A stretch of 64,000 nt of DNA. Origin: CFX2 sp014338005. Its GTDB lineage: Bacteria > Chloroflexota > Anaerolineae > Aggregatilineales > Phototrophicaceae. Under the pieces are notes generated by a model. That model searched no databases, was not told the DNA's origin, and worked only from the letters and a program-made list of their open reading frames with translations. Position 1 is the first letter of the stretch. The number at the start of each line of letters is the position of its first letter. The stretch is taken from NCBI GenBank assembly GCA_030263555.1, contig SZPE01000003.1, forward strand, positions 1 to 64,000. The letters are read 5' to 3'. Positions 7,947 through 17,400 of this stretch are shown in pieces. The translations under genes were made by a program, and so were the position numbers.

Positions 7947-9449
7947 TCAGCGGGACGCCCAGCGCCGAACAAAATCGGCCAGCAGGCGGACGCCGTAGCC
8001 GGTTGCGCCTTTTGGCACGTAGGGGCATTCGCCGACGGTCAGCATCATGCCGGCCATATCAATATGTGCCCAGACCGGGTAATCTACAAAATGTTTGAGG
8101 AAGGTGGCCGACGACCCCACACCGCCCTTGCGCCCGCCGCTGTTTTTGATGTCCGCCGTGTCGGATTCGATGGTTTTTTCGTAATCGGGGAACAGGGGCA
8201 GCGGCCACAATTTTTCGGCGGTGGAGTCCGCCGCCTGCATCAGCGTTTCCCGCAGGCGGTCGTCGGTGGTGAATAACCCCGCCGCCACGCCTTCGCCCAG
8301 GGCGACCACACACGCGCCGGTCAGCGTGGCGATGTCCACCACCGCCGAGGGTTTGTAACGCCCGGCATACACCAGCGCGTCGGCCAGCAGCAGCCGCCCT
8401 TCGGCGTCCGTGCTGATGATTTCAATAGTGACGCCGTTGCTGGCGGTTAACACGTCCTGCGGGCGGTAGGCGCGCCCGCTAATCATGTTATCCGCCGCCG
8501 GGACAAGGCCGATCACCCACAGCGGCACTTTTAAACCGGCAATCGCGCCCATCGCGCCGATTACCGCCGCCCCGCCGGACATATCCCCCTTCATGGTCGC
8601 CATACCCTCGGCGGTTTTGATGGAATACCCGCCGGTGTCGAAGGTCACACCTTTGCCGACCAGCACCACCGTATCCAGGTCGTCGCGCCCGGCGTTGTGT
8701 TCCAGAATGATAAAACGCGGCGGCGTTTCGCTGCCTTGGGCCACGCCCAGCAGCGCGCCCATCTTCAGCGTTTCCATCTGTGTTTTTTCCAGCACTTCGA
8801 TCTTCAGCCCGACCGTCTGCGCCAGTTCGGCAGCCATCTTCGCCATGTAGGCCGGCGTGCAGACGTTGGGCGGCAGGTTCGCCAGATCGCGCGCCACCTG
8901 CACCCCGGCGGCGACGGCCATGCCCGCCTGGATGCCCTGGGCAGCGCGGGTGTCGTTTTCGTCAAAAATCACCAGGTCGAGCCGCTGCGGCAGAGCTTCC
9001 AGCCTGGCGGCGGTCTTCTGGCCGTGATAGTCGTACAGCGCCAGCAGGCTGCCTTCGGTGATGGCCTGCGCGGCCTCCTGGATGTCGAGTCCGCCCGCGC
9101 CGGTCCCATGCAGCACGGTGGCGGCATGTTTCGCCTTCAGGTCGCGCGCTTTGAGGATGGCCTGCGCGGCTGCCCGCCGCACGCCGTCCAGCGTCAGTTT
9201 GTCCTGCGCGCCTAATCCGACCAGGATGATACGTTTAGCGGGGATGCCGCCCATCGGGTAGAGGACGGCCACCTGCCCGGCCTGGCCGGTGAAGTCACCG
9301 CCGGCGATCAGGCTGCTGATCGCGCCGCCCAGGGCTTTGTCTACGGTGCCGGTCGCGCCGCCGGGTTCGGTTATGCCTTCAAACAGATTCAGAATAATCG
9401 CGTCGGCGGCCAGCGATTCCAGCCTGCCCACAACGGCTTGAATGTCCAT
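7947..9449 (-). CDS. pepA: leucyl aminopeptidase (M17 family)
   Basis: Cytosolic dizinc/dimanganese aminopeptidase of 500 residues, with an N-terminal macro-like domain (about 1-160) and a C-terminal catalytic domain. Metal and catalytic elements: VGKGVTFDTGG (264-274; K266, D271), MKGDMSGG (286-293; D289) and STDAEGRL (346-353; D348, E350). The family signature starts NTDAEGRL, so the first residue is Ser instead of Asn here; metal ligands are kept. I take the ATG at 9449 rather than the in-frame GTG at 9464, because that GTG lies inside the AAGTGAGG ribosome site. Role: peptide turnover. Confidence 0.93.
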   Translation of the reverse strand: MDIQAVVGRLESLAADAIILNLFEGITEPGGATGTVDKALGGAISSLIAGGDFTGQAGQVAVLYPMGGIPAKRIILVGLGAQDKLTLDGVRRAAAQAILKARDLKAKHAATVLHGTGAGGLDIQEAAQAITEGSLLALYDYHGQKTAARLEALPQRLDLVIFDENDTRAAQGIQAGMAVAAGVQVARDLANLPPNVCTPAYMAKMAAELAQTVGLKIEVLEKTQMETLKMGALLGVAQGSETPPRFIILEHNAGRDDLDTVVLVGKGVTFDTGGYSIKTAEGMATMKGDMSGGAAVIGAMGAIAGLKVPLWVIGLVPAADNMISGRAYRPQDVLTASNGVTIEIISTDAEGRLLLADALVYAGRYKPSAVVDIATLTGACVVALGEGVAAGLFTTDDRLRETLMQAADSTAEKLWPLPLFPDYEKTIESDTADIKNSGGRKGGVGSSATFLKHFVDYPVWAHIDMAGMMLTVGECPYVPKGATGYGVRLLADFVRRWASR

Positions 9450-9541
9450 AGTATTGCGCCTCACTTGGGAATAAATAAACTGCCGCCAGCATAGCGCAAA
9501 AACTTTGAACTGGAAACAGCCGCGCCTATCCGCTGCGGATT

Positions 9542-9769
9542 TCAGGTTTCCATCATCCGCGCATGGGCGATTTCACGGCTTCCTACCCGCCGAATCTGCG
9601 AAGCCTGTACCGGGACTACGGCGAAAGTTTCGCCGTCCAGGGTGAAAAACTCAATCGTATATTCCTGGTCGTCGCTGGTAATATCCACCACTGTCCCCAT
9701 ATCACCGGCTTTGAGGTGATACTCCGGCAGATCAACCGTTAAAGCCACCCGTTCAAGTTCCCGAATCAT
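9542..9769 (-). CDS. DUF4926 domain protein
   Basis: 75-residue soluble protein. The pattern of an N-terminal LERVALTVDLPEYHLKAGDMG followed by YTIEFFTLDGETFAVVPV fits DUF4926, a short beta-rich domain common in Cyanobacteria and Chloroflexota and often found beside small accessory genes. Function is unknown for the family. It lies between pepA and the DUF4231-like gene on the same strand. No other feature can be assigned. Confidence 0.75.
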   Translation of the reverse strand: MIRELERVALTVDLPEYHLKAGDMGTVVDITSDDQEYTIEFFTLDGETFAVVPVQASQIRRVGSREIAHARMMET

Positions 9770-9865
9770 CTGGTTTACCTGCCGGTGTCCTCATTCATTT
9801 TTCTCAAGAGATAGCCAATCATTTTCGTCTGTGCCACGAAAGTATTTTCAAAGCAGCAAAAATTG

Positions 9866-10381
9866 TCACGGATTAGATGCTTCTGTGGGTTTATCTCCAA
9901 GTTGGCGTGCAACATATCGAGTAACAATATCATTTATGCTATTGGGGCAGAACTGTTTAGCTTCTTGGAGAGCCTTGTCTGTGTCCGTTTCTAGCTCGAC
10001 TTTTGCCATCCATTCGTATCCTTGACGATCAAATTCGGCCAAGACTGCTGCACGTCGGTTCTCCGCTGTAGCCTTACGATCAGCAAGCTTGAAATAACCT
10101 TCTAATCCGGTGAGGATGGTTAATACTCCACTCACAATTGTTATGACATTTCGGTCTACTCCGTCCAAGCTGGACATCGCGGTTAGCGACCCCGCTAAGA
10201 TTATTATGACAACTCTGAGAAAACCGGCCCCTGCGCTCAACCATTGGCTGGTGCGTTTTGCTTCCTGATCCCAGACTCGATACTGAAACTTTAACCATCT
10301 CTTTATTGCAACTTGGAGAGCTTCGGCATTGTTCTTTGGGCGAAAAAATTCTTCAGTTGAGTTATCAGTAATTGTACTCAT
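9866..10381 (-). CDS. DUF4231/SLATT-like two-helix membrane protein
   Basis: About 171 residues. A soluble N-terminal helix region precedes two adjacent membrane helices (about 53-69 and 78-95), then a charged, probably helical C-terminus (LADRKATAENRRAAVLAEFD). This layout, and the W..QEAKRTSQWLSAGAG entry into the first helix, resemble DUF4231/SLATT proteins. Some SLATT proteins are predicted pore-forming effectors in nucleotide-triggered defence. No nucleotide-signal synthase or sensor is adjacent, so a defence role is only a possibility. The coding DNA is clearly less GC-rich than its neighbours, suggesting transfer. The second ATG (10381) has the better ribosome-site spacing; 10387 is the alternative. 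Confidence 0.6.
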   Translation of the reverse strand: MSTITDNSTEEFFRPKNNAEALQVAIKRWLKFQYRVWDQEAKRTSQWLSAGAGFLRVVIIILAGSLTAMSSLDGVDRNVITIVSGVLTILTGLEGYFKLADRKATAENRRAAVLAEFDRQGYEWMAKVELETDTDKALQEAKQFCPNSINDIVTRYVARQLGDKPTEASNP

Positions 10382-10449
10382 GTACATTTCCCCCTAGTAT
10401 TTGATTAATTTAGTCAGTTTACTGCAATTAGCTTTTTTCAAACACGCCT

Positions 10450-10758
10450 TCATCCACCATCTTCGCGCAGGTAGAGGTACAGCGGCAGCGCCAGCGACAG
10501 CCCGACCGCGAAACACGCCGGCAGCACCAGCCACCAGCGTTTGAGGCCGTGCTGTTTCGCGTCGGTGTACGACCAGACCAGAAAGACGACGATGGAAATC
10601 AGCACGTCCGCCGAAAAACCGCCTGCCGCGCCGTTGACGAACAGGCTGCTCACAAATGACGGAATGTTTATACCCTCGGCGCTGAAGAAGCCGGCGAAAA
10701 ATAACCAGGGAACAAGCGTGCCGACGACGGCGGCCAGCAGGTAAAAACGTTTCAGCAT
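10450..10758 (-). CDS. DUF2834 membrane protein
   Basis: 102-residue membrane protein with three hydrophobic stretches (about 5-22, 48-64, 76-95). The order of conserved pieces, a start like LKRFYLLAAVVGTLVPW, then SSLFVNGAAGGFSADVLIS and a final VGLSLALPLYLYLRE, matches DUF2834. Function is unknown. It is minus strand and 68 nt from the DUF4231-like gene. The upstream region is shared with the divergent fusion gene at 10901. Confidence 0.85.
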   Translation of the reverse strand: MLKRFYLLAAVVGTLVPWLFFAGFFSAEGINIPSFVSSLFVNGAAGGFSADVLISIVVFLVWSYTDAKQHGLKRWWLVLPACFAVGLSLALPLYLYLREDGG

Positions 10759-10830
10759 AAGCGTGTATTTGCCTTTCGGGAAAGCAGTTGTGAGTCAGCG
10801 TCACTCTTAACGTAGGTGCTTTCGGCGCCG

Positions 10831-10859
10831 CTGTCAAGCGTTCCCCTACCGGGTATAAT
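10831..10859 (+). promoter_or_regulatory. probable promoter of the M23-like/glycosidase gene
   Basis: TATAAT at 10854-10859, with a weak -35 (CTGTCA, 10831-10836) at 17 bp. The ATG follows 41 nt later behind a strong CTGGAGGA site. Confidence 0.55.
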
Positions 10860-10900
10860 AGCCTGTTAATAACCGGCTCTTGCTCCTGGAGGACGTGCTG

Positions 10901-12790
10901 ATGGCTCAACCGATTTCCCACGCGCTGGTTCTGCCGGATAAAGACTTCCTGGTGTGGCTGCGCGCCACCGATCTGTATACCAAAAAGTTCGAGCGGGTGG
11001 CCGTCGTTCGCGCCCCGACCGGCAATGACCTGAACCGCTTCCGGGACGTGAGCGCCGTCCAGGCGCCCGGCGTGTGGGTGCGGGACGACGCGCTGGCGCA
11101 CATCCGGCGCATCTACCCGATGGTGGTGCGCGTGGACGTGATTCGCGCCAATTCCCCGGCAGACCTGGCGGCCATCCTTCAGCAGCGTATAGACCGGAAC
11201 GACCGCTACGGCGAAAGCTGGAACGACGGCCACCTGCACGACCGCTTCACGCTGGAATGGCCGTCCGACGCGCGCCCGGCGCGCATTGTGCGCCCGTTTG
11301 ACGATCAACCGCCCGGCGGGCGTAAACACGAGGGTATAGACCTTTACGCGCCGGAAGGCACGACCGTGCGGGCCGCTGCGCCCGGCGTGGTGGCGACCGT
11401 TGTTCGCCAGCCGACGGCGCTCGGTTACGGCCAGTACGTGCAGATCGCCAGCGCCGTCAGCGGCGAAAATTATCTCGTCACCTATGGGCTGCTGCGGGAC
11501 ATCACCGTGAATATGGGGCAGACGGTGAACACCGGGGATGTGCTGGGCCGGTCAAGCCAGGATCAGATCAAAATTGTGGTGCAGCAGCCCGGCAAAGGGC
11601 TGTCCGGTTATCCCCTGCCGGACGTGGTAGACCCCACCATGATGATCTACTGGCAGGGACTCCGGCTGAAGACAACCGCCAGCAGCCTGCGAATCCGCGA
11701 GCGTGCGGGGACGGCCTACCGTGTCCTGGGACAGTTCAGCTCATCCGAACGCGCCGAAACGCTTGAACCACACGGGCGCACGCTGCTTAAGGTCGGCGCT
11801 GCCGGGCAGTGGATTAAACTGCGCTCGCCGCAGGGTGTCGAGGGGTTTTCGGCTGCCGAATACCTGATCGCCGACGAAACGGACGGTGTGCGCGCGGCCA
11901 ACATGACCGGCATTAACCTGGATTTGCTGCACCCGCTCGGCAAACCCGATCCGGCGCGGATGAAAGGCGCGGGATGGGTGCGTTTTGCCTACAACATTTC
12001 GATGGGGCGCGGCTCGACCGACCTGAACGCGGCCTATAACCTGTACGCGCCGTATATCGAACGCTGCCAGCAGGCCGGGTTGAAGATTATTCTGGTTTTT
12101 TCGCACCAGACTTACGGTGAGGGCGCGGGATACGTTTGGCCGCAGATGACCACCCCCCAATGGCGCGACCTGACCAGCAAATACGCCAATATCGTCCGGC
12201 AGATCGCGGCGCGTTTTGCCGGGCGCGGCCTGGTTTACCAGATATGGAACGAGCAGGACACACCGAAAGAGGTCGCCAACGCAGCGGTATCCATGCCCGC
12301 CGGCGACTACGGCTACCTGCTGGGCGAAGCGGTGAAGGCCATACGCGGCGCCGACGCGCGCGCGACCATCATCACCGGCGGGCATATCGGCGGGCCGGGC
12401 AATGGGCCAGCTTATGCCCGCGCGGCGCTGGCGGCGGCGGGCGCGCAGCCGGACGGCGTGGCCTGCCACTCCTACGGGCGCGGGCCGGTCGGGTCGAAGT
12501 ACAGCCCGTTCGGGGCGATTGATGATGATGTAGAGGCTTACGGCAAAATTATCCCCGGCGTGCCGGTGTGGATTACCGAATGGGGCGTGCTTGACCGCCC
12601 GAACGACCCGGCGGGCGACGTGGCGACCTACGCCGCCGGATTTATAGACCGGCTGAAGCGGCTGTACTCCGGCAAGGTGGCGGCGGCGGCCTGGTACGCC
12701 TGGGCGGACGGGATGCACAACGGTTATGGCCTGGTTGACCAGGGCGACCGGCCTAAAGAACCGCTCTACAGCCGCTTCCTGGGGGCGTGA
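10901..12790 (+). CDS. defective M23 domain + SH3-like + clan GH-A glycosidase-like fusion
   Basis: 629 residues in three parts. Residues 125-245 form an M23 (LytM-like) fold with R-K-H143-E-G-I-D147-LYAPEGT and a typical GVVATV strand, but the other zinc/catalytic His residues are gone: the usual Y-x-H-L is TYGLLRD, and H-x-H is IKIVVQQ. It is therefore probably a binding domain. Residues 255-325 resemble a bacterial SH3 repeat (LRIRERAGTAYRVLGQF). Residues 335-625 look like a clan-A TIM-barrel glycosidase, with candidate acid/base E451 in IWNEQD and nucleophile E560 in WITEWG. Residues 1-120 are unassigned. There is no obvious signal peptide, although the domains suggest a wall substrate. 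Start chosen on GGAGGA spacing. Confidence 0.75.
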   Translation: MAQPISHALVLPDKDFLVWLRATDLYTKKFERVAVVRAPTGNDLNRFRDVSAVQAPGVWVRDDALAHIRRIYPMVVRVDVIRANSPADLAAILQQRIDRNDRYGESWNDGHLHDRFTLEWPSDARPARIVRPFDDQPPGGRKHEGIDLYAPEGTTVRAAAPGVVATVVRQPTALGYGQYVQIASAVSGENYLVTYGLLRDITVNMGQTVNTGDVLGRSSQDQIKIVVQQPGKGLSGYPLPDVVDPTMMIYWQGLRLKTTASSLRIRERAGTAYRVLGQFSSSERAETLEPHGRTLLKVGAAGQWIKLRSPQGVEGFSAAEYLIADETDGVRAANMTGINLDLLHPLGKPDPARMKGAGWVRFAYNISMGRGSTDLNAAYNLYAPYIERCQQAGLKIILVFSHQTYGEGAGYVWPQMTTPQWRDLTSKYANIVRQIAARFAGRGLVYQIWNEQDTPKEVANAAVSMPAGDYGYLLGEAVKAIRGADARATIITGGHIGGPGNGPAYARAALAAAGAQPDGVACHSYGRGPVGSKYSPFGAIDDDVEAYGKIIPGVPVWITEWGVLDRPNDPAGDVATYAAGFIDRLKRLYSGKVAAAAWYAWADGMHNGYGLVDQGDRPKEPLYSRFLGA

Positions 12791-12819
12791 CGTTTTTGGT
12801 AAGAACCGAAAGATGAATC

Positions 12820-12846
12820 GGGGGCGGCTCAAGGCGCGCCGCCCCT
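12820..12846. terminator. GC-rich hairpin between convergent genes
   Basis: GGGGCGGC (12821-12828) pairs with GCCGCCCC (12838-12845) around a 9-nt loop, between the ends of two converging genes. There is no T-run; a terminator role is inferred from position. It belongs to the same palindrome class as 28362-28390 and 42733-42756. Confidence 0.5.
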
Positions 12847-12856
12847 GTGCGTGACT

Positions 12857-13897
12857 CTAGAAAAACAGTTTGGCGAGGCTGAGGATGCCCTGCTTCCAGG
12901 GGACGCGGTGCGAAACGCCCGACTGCCCCTCGAAGGTGTGCAGATTGTCCAGATACCACTGGTAGTTGCGAACCAGCGCCGCTTTGTTGGAATACTTGGG
13001 CTGGTAGCCGAGGACTTTTTCGGCTTTTTCGATGGACACAAACGAGTCCTTGCTGGCCGTTTCGTACACCCACTTGTACAGCGGCGAGAGCTTCATCGCT
13101 TCCAGCACGCGCAGGATGAAGATGGCCGGCGCGGCGGGCAGCGGCACGATCTTTTTGCCGTAACCGGCGTAGTCCAGCACCGCCTGATAATCCTCTTTCA
13201 TGGTGGTAAATTCCTTCGCGCCGATGTTGAAGGTATCGTTCACCACGTTTTTGTCGAGCGTGCAGCACAGGTAAGTGGCGTCGCACAGGTCTTCCACATC
13301 AAGAAGCTGGTAACGGTTGCTGCCGCTGCCCAACATGGGGAATCCTCGGCCATCTTTGGCCCAATCGTAAAAGAGAGCGAACACGCCCAGGCGCTCCGGC
13401 CCGATGAACGACTTTGGCCGGATGACCGGCACGCACATGCCTTTCGCCCGGTATTCAAAACACACTTCCTCGGCTTCGATTTTGGCCTTGCCGTAAGGCC
13501 CTACGCCGTCCAGTTTGTCGGTTTCGTAAAGTGGGTGATGGTCGGGGATGCCGTAAACAGCGGTTGAGGAAATCTGGATAAATCGTTCGACGCCGTGTTG
13601 AAAAGCGGAGTCAATGACGGTGCGCGTGCCGACGACATCGGTGGTATAGATGTCCTCCGGCTTATACAGCGGCAGCGCCGCCGCCGTATGAATGACGATG
13701 TTCACGCCCTGCATCGCCCGGTCAACTGTCGCCCGGTCGCGGATGTCGCCCTTGATTTCAATGATGCGGTCGCGCTCCGGGTAATCGAAGTCGGCGATGT
13801 CCAGCGAAACGACCTGATGGCCGCGCTCCAGCAGATAACGCACCAGGTTGATACCCAGAAAACCGGCCCCGCCGGTGATGAGATAGGTTTGTGCCAT
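12857..13897 (-). CDS. NAD-dependent epimerase/dehydratase (extended SDR)
   Basis: 346-residue extended SDR. N-terminal Rossmann motif TGGAGFLG (8-15), acidic D33 binding NAD ribose, and catalytic S110/S111 with Y135-G-K-A-K139. The C-terminal half has the substrate-domain pattern NRYQLLDVEDLCDATYL and DTFNIGAKE seen in sugar-nucleotide and sterol-type epimerases. The substrate is probably a nucleotide sugar or related diol, but this cannot be fixed. AGGAG precedes the ATG. It is transcribed alone on the minus strand. Confidence 0.88.
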   Translation of the reverse strand: MAQTYLITGGAGFLGINLVRYLLERGHQVVSLDIADFDYPERDRIIEIKGDIRDRATVDRAMQGVNIVIHTAAALPLYKPEDIYTTDVVGTRTVIDSAFQHGVERFIQISSTAVYGIPDHHPLYETDKLDGVGPYGKAKIEAEEVCFEYRAKGMCVPVIRPKSFIGPERLGVFALFYDWAKDGRGFPMLGSGSNRYQLLDVEDLCDATYLCCTLDKNVVNDTFNIGAKEFTTMKEDYQAVLDYAGYGKKIVPLPAAPAIFILRVLEAMKLSPLYKWVYETASKDSFVSIEKAEKVLGYQPKYSNKAALVRNYQWYLDNLHTFEGQSGVSHRVPWKQGILSLAKLFF

Positions 13898-14077
13898 GCA
13901 GAACTCCTGTTTTACGGGGGTGTCCCCGCCGTCAATACGCTTGAAAAGGTACGATAATTTAGTCTACCACGCTGCCGCCGGGACTAGAATACAGGAAAGA
14001 CAGAGTCGAAAGTTTCAAAATTCTCACGCCCCTTTAAACGAAATTTGCTGTAAGATGAACGATGGGAGGTACGGCCC

Positions 14078-14485
14078 ATGCTTAACACCTTTCACGGGAC
14101 GCGCTGCTTGTACAGGCCGCACGATAACGGCATCCATGAGTTTATCTTCACCGAATCATCGCACCAGGCCGTTGATGAGTGGTTCGTGCAGCTAGAGGCG
14201 CTGACGCGCAGTGCCGAAGTCGGCACGATGATGCACTATCTGGTGCGTTCAACTGCGCCCGCGCCGCTGCCGGCGGCTTACATGCTTAAATCCGCGCACC
14301 GCTGGATTGCGGACAATCGTTATTTATACACCGCGCGAATCGTGTTTTTGCACCGCTCGAACTTCTACTATCCTCATGCTAAGTTGTTTATCCGCGCCTG
14401 GCAGATGAGCAACGGCATCGCCGTGCGTTTTTACCCGGCGGATCGGCGCGAGGATGCGGTCAGGTGGCTGCTGGGGAATAACTGA
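14078..14485 (+). CDS. hypothetical protein, possibly SpoIIAA/STAS-like
   Basis: 135-residue soluble protein, not confidently recognised. The pattern near the end, RIVFLHRSNFYYPHAKLFIRA then VRFYPADRREDAVRWLL, resembles the last strands and helix of STAS/SpoIIAA-like domains that are frequent in Chloroflexota. The N-terminal part has FHGTRCLYRPHDNGIHEFIF. GGGAGG lies 9 nt before the ATG, and TAAGAT upstream could be a -10. Its stop is 7 nt from the stop of the convergent BTAD regulator. Confidence 0.6.
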   Translation: MLNTFHGTRCLYRPHDNGIHEFIFTESSHQAVDEWFVQLEALTRSAEVGTMMHYLVRSTAPAPLPAAYMLKSAHRWIADNRYLYTARIVFLHRSNFYYPHAKLFIRAWQMSNGIAVRFYPADRREDAVRWLLGNN

Positions 14486-14492
14486 CGCTGCG

Positions 14493-17400
14493 TTATAACA
14501 GGGACTCGATAACTTCGCTCACCACATCTTCCATAAGGCGTGTTTCGCCGCGCGCGCGGGCAGCGGCGCGGGTTGTCTCATCCAGCGACAGCTCGCGCAG
14601 CAGCCGTTCCGCCCGCTGTCGCGTGTAAAACCAACTGGCGGGATGCCGAAGCACAAAAGCCAGCAGTTCGGCAGCCCGCGCCGGTTCGCCGGCGGTGGCC
14701 CACAGCCGGGCGACTTCGACCAAATGTACCGTCAGCATCATGACCGATTTCGCGCCGGCGGCCAGCGCAATCGAAAGCCGCAGGTGAAAACGCGCCGTCT
14801 CGATGTCGTTCATCGCCAGGTAGGCCTGGCCCAGGCAGTAATACGCGCCGGACTGCCCCCAGGGGCTGCCATCGGTTTCAAACAGCGCCAGGCTTTGCCC
14901 GGCCAGCCGCCGCGCTTCTGCCGGGTCGCCGGTGAGCAGCATGATTCGGCTGAGGGTTTGCAGCGCCCACCCTGTACCCTGAGGGTGGTCAAGCGCCTGG
15001 AACTGCGCGATGCTCTCCCGGCTCAGGCGGTCGGCTTCTTCGTAATTACCCTGTTCCATCGCCAGCAAACCCAGATGAAAGGTTGACCAGGCGACGGTCG
15101 TCCGGTTGCCTGCCTGCCGGGCGGCGGCGATGCTCTGGTGTACCAGTTCGGTCGCCGGCTCGTAATGCCCCTGAAGGCTCAGGCTTTCGGCCAGCCGGTC
15201 GAGTCCGTAGGCGACTTCGTTCAGGTCGCCGACGGCCTGGCTGAGTTCCAGCCCTTCGCGGTACAACTGCTCCGCCTGGCGGTAGTCGCCCAGGGTATAC
15301 GCTACCTCGCCCAGCGCCTTCAGAGACAGGCTGATACCCCAGGTGTCCCCGATCTGCCGCCGGATGTCCAGGCTTTCCTGGTAACGGCGCTGCGATTCGT
15401 CGTAGTGAATCTGGTCGTGGGCGATGTCGCCAAAAAGCTGCGTCGCCAGGGCGATGCCCCAGCGGTCATTCAGGCGTTCGTAGGCGGCCAGGGCTTTGCG
15501 CGCCCAGCGTTCCGCTTCAGAGTAGTTGATTTTCGGCCACAATGCCAGCGCGCCCAGATGAAAAAACGAAAGCGCGGCTTCCGGCGCTTCAACTTCGTTC
15601 AGAATCAAAGCGGCCTGCCGGTAAAAAGCCAGGCACAGGTCGGTATGGCCCAACCTGCGGTAAGTGAAGGCCAGCGCGGCGCTCATCTGTCCGAACAGCC
15701 GCCGCTCCACATCGGCATCTGCCGCCGGTTGAGCCTGTTCCATCGCCCAGCCGAAAAGCTCTTTGCTTTCCTGAAGGCGGCTTCGCATGGTGTAAAACAG
15801 CATCAGGCCGGTGACGAGGCCGCCGATTTTGGTGGTGATTCGTTTGTCAAAGGCACGATGCCAGGCGATGCGGATATTGTCAATTTCGGCTTCGATGGCG
15901 TTGAGCGCCGCGATCTGCCCCGCGCCTTTTAACTGCGTTTCACGGTCGCGCATAAAACCGGCGTAATAAACGCTGTGATTGTCGTAGGCGCGTTCGCGTT
16001 CTGCATCGTTCAGTTTTTCTTCGGCGAACTGGCGCAGCAGTTCGTGCATCTCGAAGCGCCCGCCGGCGCTGCGCCGCACCAGCGACTTGCCGACCAGCGC
16101 CAGCAGCAGCGGCAGCGAAGCATCGTTGGTGACGGCCTGGGCCGCTTCCAGCGTAAAGCCGCCCCGGAAAATCGCCAGCTTGCTTAATACCCGCCGCTCC
16201 AGAGGCGAAAGCCGCTCCCACGAGGACTCAAAAACGGCGCGGAGGCTGCGGTGTCTCGACGGCAGGTTGCGTGTCGAACTGGCGAGGAAATCCGGCGAAC
16301 GTTCGATTTCGGCGACGATTTCAGGCGGAGAGAGCATGGGCAGCCAGGCGGCGGCCAGTTCAACGCCCAGCGGCATCCCATCTACAAGCTGGCAGATACG
16401 AATGGCCGCCGGTTTATCGGCCTCCGCCAGTTTAAAGTTGGGGCGCAGACGGCGGGCGCTGCCGATGAACAGCCGGACGGCATCGTAACCGTCCAGGTTC
16501 GGCTCGTCGGTGTTCAATGGGTAGGGCAAGCCCTGGATTTCGTACAGCCATTCCTCTTGCAGCCCCAGGCGCTCGCGGGAGGTCGCCAGGACGGTCAGGC
16601 CGGGCGCGGCGCGCAGCATCTCCGCCACCAGTTCCGCGCCGTCCAGCAGGTGTTCAAAATTATCCATCACCAGCAGCAGGCGTTTTTCGGCCAGGTAGGC
16701 CAAAAGCTGTCTTTTGGGGTCGCCTTCGCGCAGGCCGGTAAAACGCAGCGCGTCGGCCAGCGCCGGCAGCAGATATTCATCGGCGCTGACGGGAGCCAGC
16801 GGCACGAAACACGCCCCATGCGGATAGTGTTCAGCCGCCAGCGCGGCGGTTTGCAGCGACAGCCGGGTTTTGCCGATGCCGCCCGGCCCGACCAGGGTCA
16901 GCAGGCGGCAGTTGGGGTCGGCCAGCAGGCGGGTGATGTCGTCCAGTTCCCGGTCGCGGCCTACGAAAGGTGTGGTTTGCGGCGGCAGGGTATAAACCGG
17001 CCCGCTGTGGAGCGCTGCCCGCGTGATGGTGGGCGCGGAGCGCGCCGGCGGAGGCGCTCGCCGCTCCTGGATGGCATGGAACAGCGCGGTCGTTTCGGCT
17101 TCCGGCTGGATGTCTAATTCGCGGCGGAGCAGATCGGCGCAGTCCTGGTACTGCCGCAGCGCCGCCGAAAGCTGCCCCGACCAGGCGTACAGCAGCATCA
17201 ACTGGCGGTGAGCAGGTTCGTGGAGCGGGTCAAGCGCCAGCCAGCGCCGGGCATGAGGCAAAGCGGCCTCGAACTCGCTGCGCTCCGACAGACAAACGGA
17301 CAGCCGCCGCAGCGCGTCCCCCAGCTCGCGGCGGAGGTTTTCCCGCTGGAACAACTGCCATTCGTCAAATTCCGGGCTGTCCGGCAGCGCGAACCCGGCC

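Noticed and set aside
9542..10381. toxin-antitoxin pair (DUF4926 plus 2TM protein)
   Set aside because: The genes are separated by about 96 nt, are not overlapping, and neither matches a toxin or antitoxin family I know.
10394..11329. 311-residue minus-strand open frame
   Set aside because: It is antisense to the recognised fusion gene at 10901 and overlaps the DUF2834 gene in another frame; no protein-like motif.
10901..12790. phage endolysin or prophage remnant
   Set aside because: Wall-active domains are present but no other phage gene, integrase or attachment site is visible.
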